Assembly (NCBI GenBank): GCA_039932715.1
Contig: JBDTPN010000013.1
Location: 18,683-82,682, forward strand
Direction of reading: 5' to 3'
DNA from: ZC4RG30 sp039932715
Lineage (GTDB): Bacteria; Pseudomonadota; Gammaproteobacteria; Steroidobacterales; Steroidobacteraceae
Length of the DNA stretch: 64,000 bases
Shown here piece by piece: positions 1 to 9,192 of the stretch. The first letter of the stretch is position 1. Every line of letters begins with the position of its first letter. The position numbers were made by a program, and so were the translations under genes. The notes below the pieces were generated by a model. That model was given only the letters and a program-made list of their open reading frames with translations, ran no database searches and was not told where the DNA came from.

Positions 1-662
1 GTGTCGCCCAGCGCACCCCTGTCGATGGTGGTATTGGCGCCTATCTCCACGTCGTCACCGATCAGTACGCCACCAATCTGCGGCACCTTGACCCAGGCCT
101 GACCGTCGCGCGCATTGCCGAATCCATCCGACCCAACAACAGCACCGGGATGCAGGATGCAGCGCGCCCCCACGCGGGTTCCTGCGCACAAGGTCACCCG
201 CGCCAGCAGGCGCGTATCGGCGCCGACATGCACGCCATCTCCGACCACACTGTGCGGCCCCACCAGTGAGCGCGGCCCGATCACCGCGCCGGGTCCGATC
301 ACTGCAAAGGGCGCCACCTGCGCAGTGGGATCAATCTGCGCCGCGGAATCGACGCGTGCCGTGACATCTATGCCCGGCAACAGCGACGCCGCCGGATGCA
401 GCAGCGCCGCCATGCGCGCGAAAGTCGCATGCGGATTGCTATGCACGAGTGCTGCAGTGGGGCATTCGGCTGCCAGCTTGGGATCAACGACGACCGCGCC
501 CAGGGTAGTGGCGCGCAGCGCCTCGCGAAATGCAGCACTGGCCACGAATCCAAGGGATTGCGGGCCACCCGACAAGGTGGCCACGGATGCAACGCGCGCG
601 TCGGGATCACCGCGCAACTCACAGCCGAACCGGACGGCCAGCTCGCCCAGCGACCAGGTCAC
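1..662 (-). CDS. lpxD: LpxD, UDP-3-O-acylglucosamine N-acyltransferase (C-terminus cut by window edge)
   Basis: This enzyme adds the second 3-hydroxyacyl chain to UDP-acylglucosamine in lipid A synthesis, in the cytoplasm. About 220 codons are visible. The N-terminal uridine-binding domain starts TWSLGELAVRFGCELRGD. Left-handed beta-helix hexapeptide repeats follow (for example GPGAVIGPRSLVG), and the reading ends at ANTTIDRGALGD, just before the catalytic His expected in the family. It lies 34 bp downstream of skp, the usual lpxD neighbour. I chose the GTG at 660-662 because it gives the normal N-terminus, but it has no good ribosome-binding site. A GAGGAG motif at about 693-698 is ideally spaced from an in-frame ATC at 684-686. 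Confidence 0.93.
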   Translation of the reverse strand, partial: MTWSLGELAVRFGCELRGDPDARVASVATLSGGPQSLGFVASAAFREALRATTLGAVVVDPKLAAECPTAALVHSNPHATFARMAALLHPAASLLPGIDVTARVDSAAQIDPTAQVAPFAVIGPGAVIGPRSLVGPHSVVGDGVHVGADTRLLARVTLCAGTRVGARCILHPGAVVGSDGFGNARDGQAWVKVPQIGGVLIGDDVEIGANTTIDRGALGD

Positions 663-696
663 TGCCGCAGCCGGCGCACCAGCGATGCGGTTCTCC

Positions 697-1257
697 TCAG
701 GGCTTCGCGGCTGGCTTGGGGGCAGGGGCAGCCGCTGGCGCCGCACCCGCACGACGGCTTTGCAGTGCCGTCAGTATGCTGTTGGTGATGTCGATGCCGC
801 CGGTGGCGTACAGCACGCCGTCGCCGAGGACCAGGTCGAAGTTCTGCGCCTTGGCATACGCTCCGACTTCCTCCAGCAATATCTTCTGCAGACGCGACAT
901 TTCCTCGTTGCGGCGCGCATTGAAGTCGTCCTGTACCTCGGCCTGCTTGCGTTGCAGGTCGCGCGAGCCGTCGCGCAGCTCCTTGTCAGCCGCCGCCCGC
1001 TGAATTTCGCTCATCGTGGCAGCATCTTTCTGCAACTTTTCTTCGCGCGCCTTGAGCGCGGCGCCCAGGCCCTGGATATCCTTCTCGCGCGGCGCGAACT
1101 CGGTGCGGATCGCATCGAGCGCAATCTTGGCCTGCGGTGAATCCTGCAACAACTTGTTGTAGTTCACGAAACCGATCTTGATCTCAGCGCTGGCCGTGCC
1201 TGCCATGCCAAGGGCCAGCACCGCGGCGGTGCAGAGAATTTTGACGCTACGATTCAC
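697..1257 (-). CDS. skp: Skp/OmpH periplasmic chaperone
   Basis: This periplasmic chaperone carries unfolded outer-membrane proteins to the BAM complex. The 186 residues begin with a signal peptide (cleavage after about residue 24, AGTASA). An OmpH domain follows with a long charged coiled coil (residues about 50-120), which forms the tentacles of the trimer. The tail is Ala/Pro/Lys-rich and slightly longer than in E. coli Skp (161 aa). The start is GTG, supported by GAGGGG six bases upstream. It follows bamA by 21 bp and precedes lpxD, the classical bamA-skp-lpxD order. Confidence 0.95.
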   Translation of the reverse strand: MNRSVKILCTAAVLALGMAGTASAEIKIGFVNYNKLLQDSPQAKIALDAIRTEFAPREKDIQGLGAALKAREEKLQKDAATMSEIQRAAADKELRDGSRDLQRKQAEVQDDFNARRNEEMSRLQKILLEEVGAYAKAQNFDLVLGDGVLYATGGIDITNSILTALQSRRAGAAPAAAPAPKPAAKP

Positions 1258-1278
1258 GATATGCCCCTCACAAAAAAA

Positions 1279-3705
1279 CTAAAACGCCTGGCCGACAGAG
1301 AACTGGAACTCTTCCGTCTCATCAGGGTAGACGACGCTATTACCCTTGTTGGCATTGAGCGGGAACGCATAACTGAACCTGAACAGGCCCATGGGCGCCA
1401 GCCACTCAATCGACAACCCGGTCGATCGGCGTAGATTAGCAAAATCGAACTTGTAAGTGACGGGAGTCAGCCCGTCCCGGCCATAGAATTTCGTGTCGTC
1501 ATTGGTCGAGAAAACGTTGCCAATGTCGAAAAACAGGCTGGCCCGGGCACTGGTTTGCCACTTTTGGGGCATGGGGAGGATGAGCTCGGCCCGCCCCACC
1601 AGCAGGGCATTGCCGCCATAGGGATTGCCGTAATTGTCCTTGGGGCCCAGGCGGCTTTCCCGGAACCCGCGGATCGAGTCAGGTCCGCCGGCAAAGGACT
1701 GTCGGTACGGGGGCAACCCAACGGTGGCACCGAAGCTCTGGCCATAGTTGGCCCGCAGATTGAGGGACCCGGAGAAGCGTTGCCAGATGGGGAAGTACTG
1801 CTGGAAACGGTAGTCCAGGGTGAAGTATTCCACCGAGGTGCCCGGAATACTGGACGTTAGCGTAAACGACTGCCGCTGGCCACGGTCCGCGAACAGGCCG
1901 CGGTTGAGACTTTGTGTATACCAGCCGGCGGACAACTCCAGCGCCGTGAAGTTGGTGCCGAAGTATTCGTAGATATTGCCCAGTTCATCCGTGGCCGCCA
2001 GGCTGTAGGGATTGCCATTCTGCTGCACCCAGTTCTGCGCCTGGATGGCGCTGCCGTTGGATGTGGTCAACAGTTCCGAGCGCGTGACATTGGCGCCGAA
2101 GCGCAGGCCCTGTACTTCCGAAATCGGGTAGGAGAAGTCGACGCCTGCGTTGAGGGTCTTGGAGGAAAAGTCAGACGAAGAAGACACGAACTGCGTGACG
2201 TCGGAATACCGCAGGTTTACCGAAGCGGCAATGTTGTTGATGCCGAAGTAGGGATTCGTGAACTGCATTCCCGCCGACTTGCTGTATTGCCCCAGGTTGA
2301 TGTCCACGCTGAAACGCTTGCCGGTGCCCAGGAAGTTGGCGTTGGCGTAATTGCCATTGATCATGAAAGATTGCGACTGGGAATAACCGATGCCGCCTGA
2401 CAACTGCGCTGCGGGACCTTCCTTGACCTTGAACTCCACATCAACCAGGTCGTCAGATCCGTCAACCTTCTTCTTCTCGTAGGTGATTTCCTCGAAATAC
2501 GGCAGGGCCTGGAGTCGCTGCTTGGACCTTTCCAGCGCATTGTTCGACACCCAGGCGCCTTCGAGCTGCCGCATTTCACGACGCAGCACCACGTCGTTGG
2601 TCCGGGTCACGCCGGCAAACGTGATGTGCCTTACGTACACACGCTTGCCCGGGTCAACGAGGAAAGTCATGACGACTTCCTTCTTCTCGTCGTCGAGCTT
2701 GGGCACCGGGTCGACCTTGGCAAACGCATAGCCTTCTGCGCCCAGGCGGGTCTCCAGCAATTGCTGCGTCGAGGCAATCAGCTGCTGGTTGTAAATCTGG
2801 CCCTTCTGCACCAGCAGCAGCCGCTGCATCTGCTCCAGCGGCACGATGGTGTTACCGGCAATCTTGGAATCGGAGATCCGGTAGATATCCCCTTCGCGGA
2901 TGCTCACCGTGATGAACATGTCGTCCTTGTCAGGAGAAATGGCCACCTGCGCAGACTCGATGTCGAAATTGGCGTAGCCACGATCCTGGTAGAACGAACG
3001 CAGCTTCTCGAGGTCGCCCTGCAGTGCTTCCTTGCCATAACGGTCGTTCTGCTTGTACCAGGAGTTCCATTGCGGTGTCTTGAGTTCGAAGGTCGACAGA
3101 ATGTCCTTCTGCTTGAACTTGGTATTGCCGACGATGCTTATCTGCCGAATGCGCGCACGCGTGCCTTCCTTGATATCGATCTTGAGGCGCACCCGGTTGT
3201 CGGGCTGGTCCTCTACCGTGGTGTCCACGCGCACGCCATAACGGCCGCGGCTGAAATACGTGTCGGTGAGAAACCGCTGCACTTCATCGAGCACCGAGCG
3301 ATCGAATGTCTTGCCGGCGGCAAGGCCGGCGTTGCGCAGTGATTTGGTCAGTTCCTCGGTCTTGATTTCCTTGTTGCCCTTGAGCTCGAAGCTCTCGATG
3401 GTGGGGCGCTCAAGCACCACGACCACCAGGGTGCTGCCATCACGGCGCAGTTCTACATTGCGGAAGAAGCCGGTTTCGTACAGCGCCCGCAGTGCCTCGC
3501 GCAGGCGCGTTGGGCTGAGATCATCGCCGATGTTGACTGGCAGGTAGTTGTATACCGTGCCTTCGGAGACGCGCTGCAATCCCTCGACGCGGATATCTCC
3601 CACCACGAAGCGGCTGTCACCGACCGGATCATCGACCTGGGCAAATGCCAGGGGCGAAAACAGCAGAACCACGGTCCACAGACCGGCAAGGCGGCGCATG
3701 CTCAT
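1279..3705 (-). CDS. bamA: BamA, outer-membrane protein assembly factor
   Basis: This is the central Omp85 subunit of the BAM complex, which folds and inserts beta-barrel proteins. From the ATG at 3703-3705 the protein has 808 residues, close to E. coli BamA (810). A signal peptide (RRLAGLWTVVLLFSPLAFAQ) is followed by POTRA repeats starting FVVGDIRVEGLQRVSEG. The C-terminal barrel holds the IRGF form of the conserved (V/I)RGF motif (DSIRGFRESRLG) and ends in the terminal Phe typical of barrels. A longer reading to 3834 would overlap rseP and place sequence before the signal peptide, so I reject it. The start lies 5 bp after the rseP stop. Confidence 0.97.
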   Translation of the reverse strand: MSMRRLAGLWTVVLLFSPLAFAQVDDPVGDSRFVVGDIRVEGLQRVSEGTVYNYLPVNIGDDLSPTRLREALRALYETGFFRNVELRRDGSTLVVVVLERPTIESFELKGNKEIKTEELTKSLRNAGLAAGKTFDRSVLDEVQRFLTDTYFSRGRYGVRVDTTVEDQPDNRVRLKIDIKEGTRARIRQISIVGNTKFKQKDILSTFELKTPQWNSWYKQNDRYGKEALQGDLEKLRSFYQDRGYANFDIESAQVAISPDKDDMFITVSIREGDIYRISDSKIAGNTIVPLEQMQRLLLVQKGQIYNQQLIASTQQLLETRLGAEGYAFAKVDPVPKLDDEKKEVVMTFLVDPGKRVYVRHITFAGVTRTNDVVLRREMRQLEGAWVSNNALERSKQRLQALPYFEEITYEKKKVDGSDDLVDVEFKVKEGPAAQLSGGIGYSQSQSFMINGNYANANFLGTGKRFSVDINLGQYSKSAGMQFTNPYFGINNIAASVNLRYSDVTQFVSSSSDFSSKTLNAGVDFSYPISEVQGLRFGANVTRSELLTTSNGSAIQAQNWVQQNGNPYSLAATDELGNIYEYFGTNFTALELSAGWYTQSLNRGLFADRGQRQSFTLTSSIPGTSVEYFTLDYRFQQYFPIWQRFSGSLNLRANYGQSFGATVGLPPYRQSFAGGPDSIRGFRESRLGPKDNYGNPYGGNALLVGRAELILPMPQKWQTSARASLFFDIGNVFSTNDDTKFYGRDGLTPVTYKFDFANLRRSTGLSIEWLAPMGLFRFSYAFPLNANKGNSVVYPDETEEFQFSVGQAF

Positions 3706-3710
3706 CAGGG

Positions 3711-5087
3711 TCAACCGAACTGCCGCACGATATCGTTGAACAACGCAACTCCCATCATCAACACCAGCAGGCCGATTCCGACCTGCTGGCCAAAGGCCTG
3801 GAACCGATCGGACAACGGTGCGCCCTTGGCCCACTCGAGCAGCTGGTAAACAATTTGCCCGCCATCGAGGATGGGAATGGGCAACAGGTTGAGGAATCCC
3901 AGGCTGAGGCTGATCAGCACCAGGAAGCCGATGAATGCGGAAGGACCCGAACGGGCCGAGTCACCCGCGTATTCGGCAATGGTCAGCGGCCCGCTGAGAT
4001 TCTTGAGGGACACCTTGCCCCGCAACATTCGCCAGAACACCTGTGCCTGCAATGCGGTCATCTTCCAGGCTTCGGCGCCGCCGCGCGCCAGGGACGCGCC
4101 GGCACCCAGGCTGGTATGACGCAGCATTTCCGGTGGATACGCTGCCGATGCTGCTGAGGAAATCCCCAGCCGCCCGACGCGCTTGCCGGAGACATCAGCG
4201 GCGGCAACTGCCACCCGCAGGGTGAGATCACTGGTACCGCGCCGCACATCCAGCGTTACGGTTTGACCTGCTCGCGACTCGATGCGGCTGCGCAAGTCGG
4301 TGAAACTGGCAATCGGGGCACCATCGACGGCCAGCACCAGATCGCCGGCCACGATGCCCGCCACTGCAGCCGGGCCTCCTGCTTCCACGACCCCGATGCG
4401 GGCGGGCACTGCGGGCTGCCAGAAATCAAAACCCACGCCGCGCAGCAGATGCTCGGGTTCTGTCAGCTTGCGCCGCTCATCGGCATCGGCCACCTGCAAT
4501 CGCAGTTCGCGTAGTGCGCCCGTCTGCGTGCGCAATTGCATCTGCACGGCGCCGTCGTCTGTCATTCTTTCGAGCAGCCCCAGGACCACATCAGACTGGC
4601 CGGCCACTGGCCGACCACCGAAGCCCACGATTTCATCACCGGCGCGCATTCCTGCCAGTCCTGCCGGTGAATCCGCGCGCACCTCACCCACCACGGCGCG
4701 CACCTCGGTGGCGCCGTTGACCCAGAACATTGCGGCCAGCAGCACGATGGCGAAAGCAATGTTGAATGCGGGCCCGGCCAGCAACACCAGGATTCTCTGC
4801 CAGTGCGGCTTGCGATTGAATGCGCGATGCGCCTCGGAAGGATCAACCGGACCTTCGCGCTCGTCGAGCAGCTTGACGTAGCCACCCAGTGGGATCGCCG
4901 CGATGACGTATTGGGTCTGGTCGCGTCCCGCGACACGGCTCACCAGTGCCTTGCCAAAGCCCACAGAAAAACGCAGCACCTTGAAGCCCAGCCGTCGCGC
5001 CACCCAGTAGTGGCCGAATTCGTGCACCGTCACCAGCAGGCCCACTGCAACTATGAACGCCAGCAGGTGTTGCCAGGACAGATTCAA
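3711..5087 (-). CDS. rseP: RseP, site-2 zinc intramembrane protease
   Basis: This inner-membrane metalloprotease performs the second cut of the anti-sigma factor RseA during envelope stress and clears signal-peptide remnants. The 458 residues start with a membrane helix containing the zinc motif HEFGH (residues 22-26). Two PDZ domains follow, and the second active-site motif LDGG lies near residue 408 beside C-terminal membrane helices. The start is TTG, overlapping the dxr stop as TTGA, so translation is probably coupled. Its place between dxr and bamA is standard in gammaproteobacteria. Confidence 0.96.
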   Translation of the reverse strand: MNLSWQHLLAFIVAVGLLVTVHEFGHYWVARRLGFKVLRFSVGFGKALVSRVAGRDQTQYVIAAIPLGGYVKLLDEREGPVDPSEAHRAFNRKPHWQRILVLLAGPAFNIAFAIVLLAAMFWVNGATEVRAVVGEVRADSPAGLAGMRAGDEIVGFGGRPVAGQSDVVLGLLERMTDDGAVQMQLRTQTGALRELRLQVADADERRKLTEPEHLLRGVGFDFWQPAVPARIGVVEAGGPAAVAGIVAGDLVLAVDGAPIASFTDLRSRIESRAGQTVTLDVRRGTSDLTLRVAVAAADVSGKRVGRLGISSAASAAYPPEMLRHTSLGAGASLARGGAEAWKMTALQAQVFWRMLRGKVSLKNLSGPLTIAEYAGDSARSGPSAFIGFLVLISLSLGFLNLLPIPILDGGQIVYQLLEWAKGAPLSDRFQAFGQQVGIGLLVLMMGVALFNDIVRQFG

Positions 5088-6298
5088 TTCAATGCGCCCC
5101 GGGCGGCGGCAACCGGACGAGATGTCCGCAGGACAATTGCGTCCGCCGCGGCGCGCGCGCGCGCGTCCACCTCGAGCACTGACCCGAGGCTGAACTCCCC
5201 GCCCGAGATGTTCCAGCTGTTCATGACCTCTCCAATGACCCGGGCGATGCCGCCAAAGTTCAAACGCCCGTCCAGAAACGCCTGTACAGCCACCTCATTG
5301 GCAGCATTCAGGACTGCAGGCATCTCCCCTCCTTCCCGGGCGGCATCAAGGGCAATCCCGAGACAGGGGAACCGCCCGAAATCAGGCGGCTCGAAATCCA
5401 GGCGCGCGACCTGCAGCAGATCGAGGAATTGTACACCGGCATCCAGGCGCTGCGGCCACGCAAGGGCCTGGGCGATGGGCGTACGCATGTCCGGAGATCC
5501 CAGTTGGGCGAGTACCGACCCGTCCACATACTCGACCAGGGAATGCACCACGCTCTGGCGGTGTATGACCACCTCGATTCGTTGCGGCGGCAGCCCGAAC
5601 AGCAGCCCTGCTTCTATCAGCTCCAGGCCTTTGTTCATAAGCGTTGCCGAATCCACCGAAATCTTGCGGCCCATGGACCAGTTGGGATGTGCGCAGGCCT
5701 GGTCCGGGGTGGCATTCTCCAGCGCTGCCCCTGACCAATCCCTGAACGGACCGCCCGATGCAGTCAACAGGATCCGGCGCACCCCCGCGGGAGCGGCTCC
5801 CAGCGCACCGTCCGGAGGCAGGCACTGGAATATGGCGTTGTGTTCGCTGTCGATGGGAATCAGCTGTGCGCCGGAGCGTGCCGCTGCCTCCAGCACCAGT
5901 CGACCAGCGATGATGATGGCCTCCTTGTTTGCCACCATCAGGCGCTTGCCGGCACCAGCCGCGGCCAGCGTCGAGCGCAGACCAGCTGCCCCGACTATGG
6001 CGGCCATGACGTAAGGGGCCTCGGGCAATTTTGCCAGTTGCTCAACGCCGGCGGGTCCCCCCAGAACGCGCGTCGCAAGCCCCGCACTTTTGAGGCGCTG
6101 CTCCAGGCTGGCGCACAGCGCGGCATCGGCCAGTGCGGCGTAGTCCGGGCGAAATTGTTCACACTGCGCAGCCAGGCGTTCCACATTGCGGTGAGCGGAA
6201 AGCCCCACCACGCGAAACCTCGATGGATGCCGGGCAAGCACGTCCAGCGTGTTCATGCCAACGCTGCCGGTAGAGCCCAGCACGGCCACGCCAATCAT
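5084..6298 (-). CDS. dxr: Dxr, 1-deoxy-D-xylulose 5-phosphate reductoisomerase
   Basis: This enzyme makes 2-C-methyl-D-erythritol 4-phosphate with NADPH in the MEP isoprenoid pathway. The 404 residues (E. coli 398) open with the nucleotide-binding motif GSTGSVG at 8-14. They contain the metal and substrate region IDSEHNAIFQ and the family loop SGGPFRDW. The ATG at 6296-6298 overlaps the cdsA stop as TGATG. The 46-residue upstream extension is rejected because it lies inside cdsA and is unlike the family. Its product feeds the undecaprenyl synthase encoded in the same cluster. Confidence 0.96.
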   Translation of the reverse strand: MIGVAVLGSTGSVGMNTLDVLARHPSRFRVVGLSAHRNVERLAAQCEQFRPDYAALADAALCASLEQRLKSAGLATRVLGGPAGVEQLAKLPEAPYVMAAIVGAAGLRSTLAAAGAGKRLMVANKEAIIIAGRLVLEAAARSGAQLIPIDSEHNAIFQCLPPDGALGAAPAGVRRILLTASGGPFRDWSGAALENATPDQACAHPNWSMGRKISVDSATLMNKGLELIEAGLLFGLPPQRIEVVIHRQSVVHSLVEYVDGSVLAQLGSPDMRTPIAQALAWPQRLDAGVQFLDLLQVARLDFEPPDFGRFPCLGIALDAAREGGEMPAVLNAANEVAVQAFLDGRLNFGGIARVIGEVMNSWNISGGEFSLGSVLEVDARARAAADAIVLRTSRPVAAARGALN

Positions 6299-7101
6299 CA
6301 GCGCAATCCCGGGACGGTCAGCAGCCCGAACAGCAGGCAAGGTACGGCAGCCAGCAGGCTGTCGAAGCGATCCAGTACGCCGCCATGCCCGGGTATCAGC
6401 GTACCGCTGTCTTTCATGCCTGCAAATCGCTTGCACAGGCTTTCAGTAAGGTCACCGATCACGGAAAAACCCGCGACGACAATCGTCAACATTACCAACT
6501 GCACCATCGGCAATCGCAGTGCAATGGCCACCACGCAGGCCAGCAGCGCTGATGCCAGCAAGCCGCCCCACAGGCCGGCCCAGGTCTTGCCCGGGGAAAT
6601 ACGCGGCGCGAGCTTGCTGACTCCCCAGCTGCGCCCGACGAAATACGCGCCGCTGTCGGCCACCCAGACGATCAGCAACGAATACAGTATCCACAGATTG
6701 CCGCGCGGCTGGTCCAGCGAGATGCGCGCCAGGCACACCCATGCAATCGATGTGGCGATGACACCTGCGATGAATACCGCGGCACTGTTCTGGCGTTGTG
6801 GCGCGACCACCAGCCACAGCAACGCCAGGGACCACAGCAGCATGCCCGCGACCACACAGGCCATGAGTCCCGCGCGCGAGGCGGTGCCCGACCACAGCAA
6901 TATGCACAGCCCCAGGGCCACAGCAAGGAACAACCAGCGCAGTGCAGAACGCCCACCGGCAACAAACGCCGACCATTCCCAGGCGGCGGCCAGCAGCACC
7001 ACGCTCAACAACGCCGCCAGTCCGCGCGCCGGCAGCAAGAACACCGCCGCCAGCAGAATGGCGGCGATCACCAGTGCGGATACGATTCGCTGGCCGATCA
7101 T
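6298..7101 (-). CDS. cdsA: CdsA, phosphatidate cytidylyltransferase
   Basis: This inner-membrane enzyme makes CDP-diacylglycerol from phosphatidate and CTP, the branch point to all phospholipids. The 267 residues are strongly hydrophobic with about seven or eight membrane segments. The C-terminal CDS signature is intact (SLCKRFAGMKDSGTLIPGHG followed by GVLDRFDS). The start overlaps the uppS stop as ATGA, and the stop overlaps dxr. The overlaps suggest one co-translated mRNA. Confidence 0.95.
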   Translation of the reverse strand: MIGQRIVSALVIAAILLAAVFLLPARGLAALLSVVLLAAAWEWSAFVAGGRSALRWLFLAVALGLCILLWSGTASRAGLMACVVAGMLLWSLALLWLVVAPQRQNSAAVFIAGVIATSIAWVCLARISLDQPRGNLWILYSLLIVWVADSGAYFVGRSWGVSKLAPRISPGKTWAGLWGGLLASALLACVVAIALRLPMVQLVMLTIVVAGFSVIGDLTESLCKRFAGMKDSGTLIPGHGGVLDRFDSLLAAVPCLLFGLLTVPGLR

Positions 7102-7826
7102 GCGGACGCATCCACTTGCGCGCCCGTCATTCCGAAACGTCGTTGCCGGCCGGCAAAGGATTCCAGCGCGGCTTCGAATGCAACGCGATCAAACTGCGGC
7201 CACAGCGTCGCGCAGAAATACAGCTCCGCATAAGCAAGGTTCCACAGCAGGAAATTACTGAGGCGCTGCTCGCCACCAGTGCGGATCAGCAGGTCCGGCT
7301 CCGGCAGGTTGGCCAATTGCAACGCCGCTGCGAATTCCTCTTCAGTTATCTGCTCCGGGCGCAGGTTACCGGCAACACAGCGGGCGGCCAGGGTTCGCGC
7401 TGCGTCGACAACGTCCCAGCGCCCTCCGTAACTGAGCGCAATCTGCAGCTTGAGTCCGGTGTTGGACTGTGTGGCTGCCTCCGCGGCAGCTATGCGCGAC
7501 TGCAGTAGCGCAGAGTGCCGCTGACGCTCACCGATGAACTTGAGGCGCACGCCATTGCGCTGCAATTCAGGCAACTCGTGATCCAGGGCTTCGACGAACA
7601 GGTTCATCAGCGCCTCGACTTCCGCGCCCGGGCGTTGCCAGTTCTCGCTGCTGAACGCGAACAGCGTGAGCGCTTCGATCTGGCGGCGTACGCTTTCCTC
7701 GATGCACAGGCGCACGGAATCTATTCCAGCGCGATGCCCTGCATGCCGTTCCAGCCCACGCAGCGAGGCCCAACGGCCATTGCCGTCCATGACGATCGCG
7801 ATATGACGCGGTTGCGGGGTGGACAT
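7098..7826 (-). CDS. uppS: UppS, undecaprenyl diphosphate synthase
   Basis: This cis-prenyltransferase makes the C55 lipid carrier for peptidoglycan and O-antigen. From ATG 7826 it has 242 residues. The diphosphate-binding motif IVMDGNGRWA (catalytic Asp14) is at the N-terminus, FAFSSENW is in the middle, and the C-terminal DLLIRTGGEQRLSNFLLWN closes the isopentenyl-PP site. A 41-residue upstream extension is rejected because it overlaps the end of frr and does not resemble the family. frr ends 16 bp upstream. Confidence 0.96.
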   Translation of the reverse strand: MSTPQPRHIAIVMDGNGRWASLRGLERHAGHRAGIDSVRLCIEESVRRQIEALTLFAFSSENWQRPGAEVEALMNLFVEALDHELPELQRNGVRLKFIGERQRHSALLQSRIAAAEAATQSNTGLKLQIALSYGGRWDVVDAARTLAARCVAGNLRPEQITEEEFAAALQLANLPEPDLLIRTGGEQRLSNFLLWNLAYAELYFCATLWPQFDRVAFEAALESFAGRQRRFGMTGAQVDASA

Positions 7827-7842
7827 CCGGAACGATCCAGGC

Positions 7843-8400
7843 TCAGACCTGCAGGATCTCTTTTTCCTTGCCCGCAAGCTGCTGCTCGATGTCGGCAACC
7901 GCCTTGTCGGTGAGCTTCTGGATCTCATCCTCCCCACGACGTTCTTCATCCTGGGCGATCTGCTTGGCCTTGAGCGCTTCCTTCATTGCCGCAATGGCAT
8001 CGCGTCGCACGTTGCGCACCGCGACACGCGCGTTTTCTGCATCCTGGCGCACCACCTTGAGGATATCGCGACGCCGCTCTTCGGTCAGCGGCGGCAGTGG
8101 GATGCGGATCACCGTCCCGGCCGACATCGGCGACAGGTGCAGGTCCGACTTGTGGATGGCCTTCTCGATGGGCCCGACCATGGACTTGTCCCACGGGGTG
8201 ACCACCAGCGTGCGCGCGTCTTCAACCGCAATGTTGGCAACCTGGCTCAGCGGCGTATCGGTGCCGTAGAAATCGACCTTCAGTCCGTCGATCAGGCTCG
8301 GATGCGCGCGACCGGTACGCAGCTTCTTGACGTCGGCAAGGAACGTTTGGATACATTTTTGCATGCGCTGTGCAGCGTCTGTCTTGATCTCGTTCAGCAT
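7843..8400 (-). CDS. frr: Frr, ribosome recycling factor
   Basis: This factor splits the post-termination ribosome together with EF-G. The 185 residues match the usual length. Domain I is visible as the long three-helix bundle, with LRTGRAHPSLIDGLKVDFYG near residues 27-46 and VRQDAENARVAVRNVRRDA near 117-135. It sits 21 bp after pyrH, the invariant pyrH-frr pair. Confidence 0.97.
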   Translation of the reverse strand: MLNEIKTDAAQRMQKCIQTFLADVKKLRTGRAHPSLIDGLKVDFYGTDTPLSQVANIAVEDARTLVVTPWDKSMVGPIEKAIHKSDLHLSPMSAGTVIRIPLPPLTEERRRDILKVVRQDAENARVAVRNVRRDAIAAMKEALKAKQIAQDEERRGEDEIQKLTDKAVADIEQQLAGKEKEILQV

Positions 8401-8421
8401 GTTGGTTGGCTCCAGTTGCGC

Positions 8422-9141
8422 TCAGTCGTTGGTGACCAGTGTGCCCAGATCGTGGCCTTGCACGATACGTGGCAGGTCGCCCTCGTTGTGCAGGTTGAAA
8501 ACGCGCAACGGCAGCCGATTGTCGCGACACAGCACGATGGCGGTGGCGTCCATTACCGCCAGGCGATCATCGAGCACGCGATCGAAACTCAGGCGTTCGT
8601 AGCGCGTGGCGGCCGGATTGCGCACCGGGTCATCGGAATACACACCATTGACCTTGGTGGCCTTCAAAAGCAGCTCCGCCCCGATTTCGATGGCGCGCAG
8701 GCTGGCGGCAGTGTCGGTGGTAAAGAACGGGTTGCCCGTGCCGGCCGCGAAGATGACGATCCTGCCCTTCTCGAGGTGCCGGATAGCACGCCGCCGTACA
8801 TAGTCTTCGGCAACTTCGTTGATGCGGATGGCGGACATCACGCGTGCATGTGCACCCAGACCCTCGACTGCATCCTGCATGGCCAATGAGTTCATGACCG
8901 TTGCCAGCATGCCCATCTGGTCCGCGGTGACGCGGTCCATGCCAGCGCGGGCCAGGCCCGCGCCGCGAAAAATGTTGCCCCCGCCCAGCACCACAGCCAC
9001 CTGGGCGCCCATGGCCACGACCTCAATGAGTTCCGTGGCTACGCGCTTGATCATCGCGGGATCGATGCCATAGTCGGCGTCCCCCAGCAGGGCCTCTCCC
9101 GAGAGCTTGACCAGAATCCGTCCGTACCGGGCTACGCTCAT
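8422..9141 (-). CDS. pyrH: PyrH, uridylate kinase
   Basis: This is the bacterial UMP kinase (amino-acid-kinase fold, hexamer, allosterically controlled by GTP and UTP). The 239 residues show the N-terminal KLSGEALLGDADYGID, the glycine loop VVLGGGNIFRG, and the nucleotide-contact regions TDTAASLRAIEI and DDPVRNPAATRYE. An intrinsic terminator separates it from tsf, so expression probably depends on read-through or its own promoter. Confidence 0.97.
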   Translation of the reverse strand: MSVARYGRILVKLSGEALLGDADYGIDPAMIKRVATELIEVVAMGAQVAVVLGGGNIFRGAGLARAGMDRVTADQMGMLATVMNSLAMQDAVEGLGAHARVMSAIRINEVAEDYVRRRAIRHLEKGRIVIFAAGTGNPFFTTDTAASLRAIEIGAELLLKATKVNGVYSDDPVRNPAATRYERLSFDRVLDDRLAVMDATAIVLCRDNRLPLRVFNLHNEGDLPRIVQGHDLGTLVTND

Positions 9142-9152
9142 GCCTGCTCCAC

Positions 9153-9180
9153 TAAAAAAATCCCCGCCGTGGCGGGGACG
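9153..9180 (-). terminator. Intrinsic terminator after tsf
   Basis: On the minus strand a perfect GC stem (CCCCGCC pairing with GGCGGGG at 9162-9177) with a very short loop is followed by a run of seven T (the A run at 9154-9160). It begins just past the tsf stop and 12 bp before the pyrH start. It probably attenuates rpsB-tsf transcription into the pyrH cluster. Confidence 0.88.
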
Positions 9181-9192
9181 TTTATCCGGGGT

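Noticed and set aside
115..1140. 341-codon plus-strand frame over lpxD and skp.
   Set aside because: Both minus-strand genes are clear family members; the frame is a GC-rich shadow.
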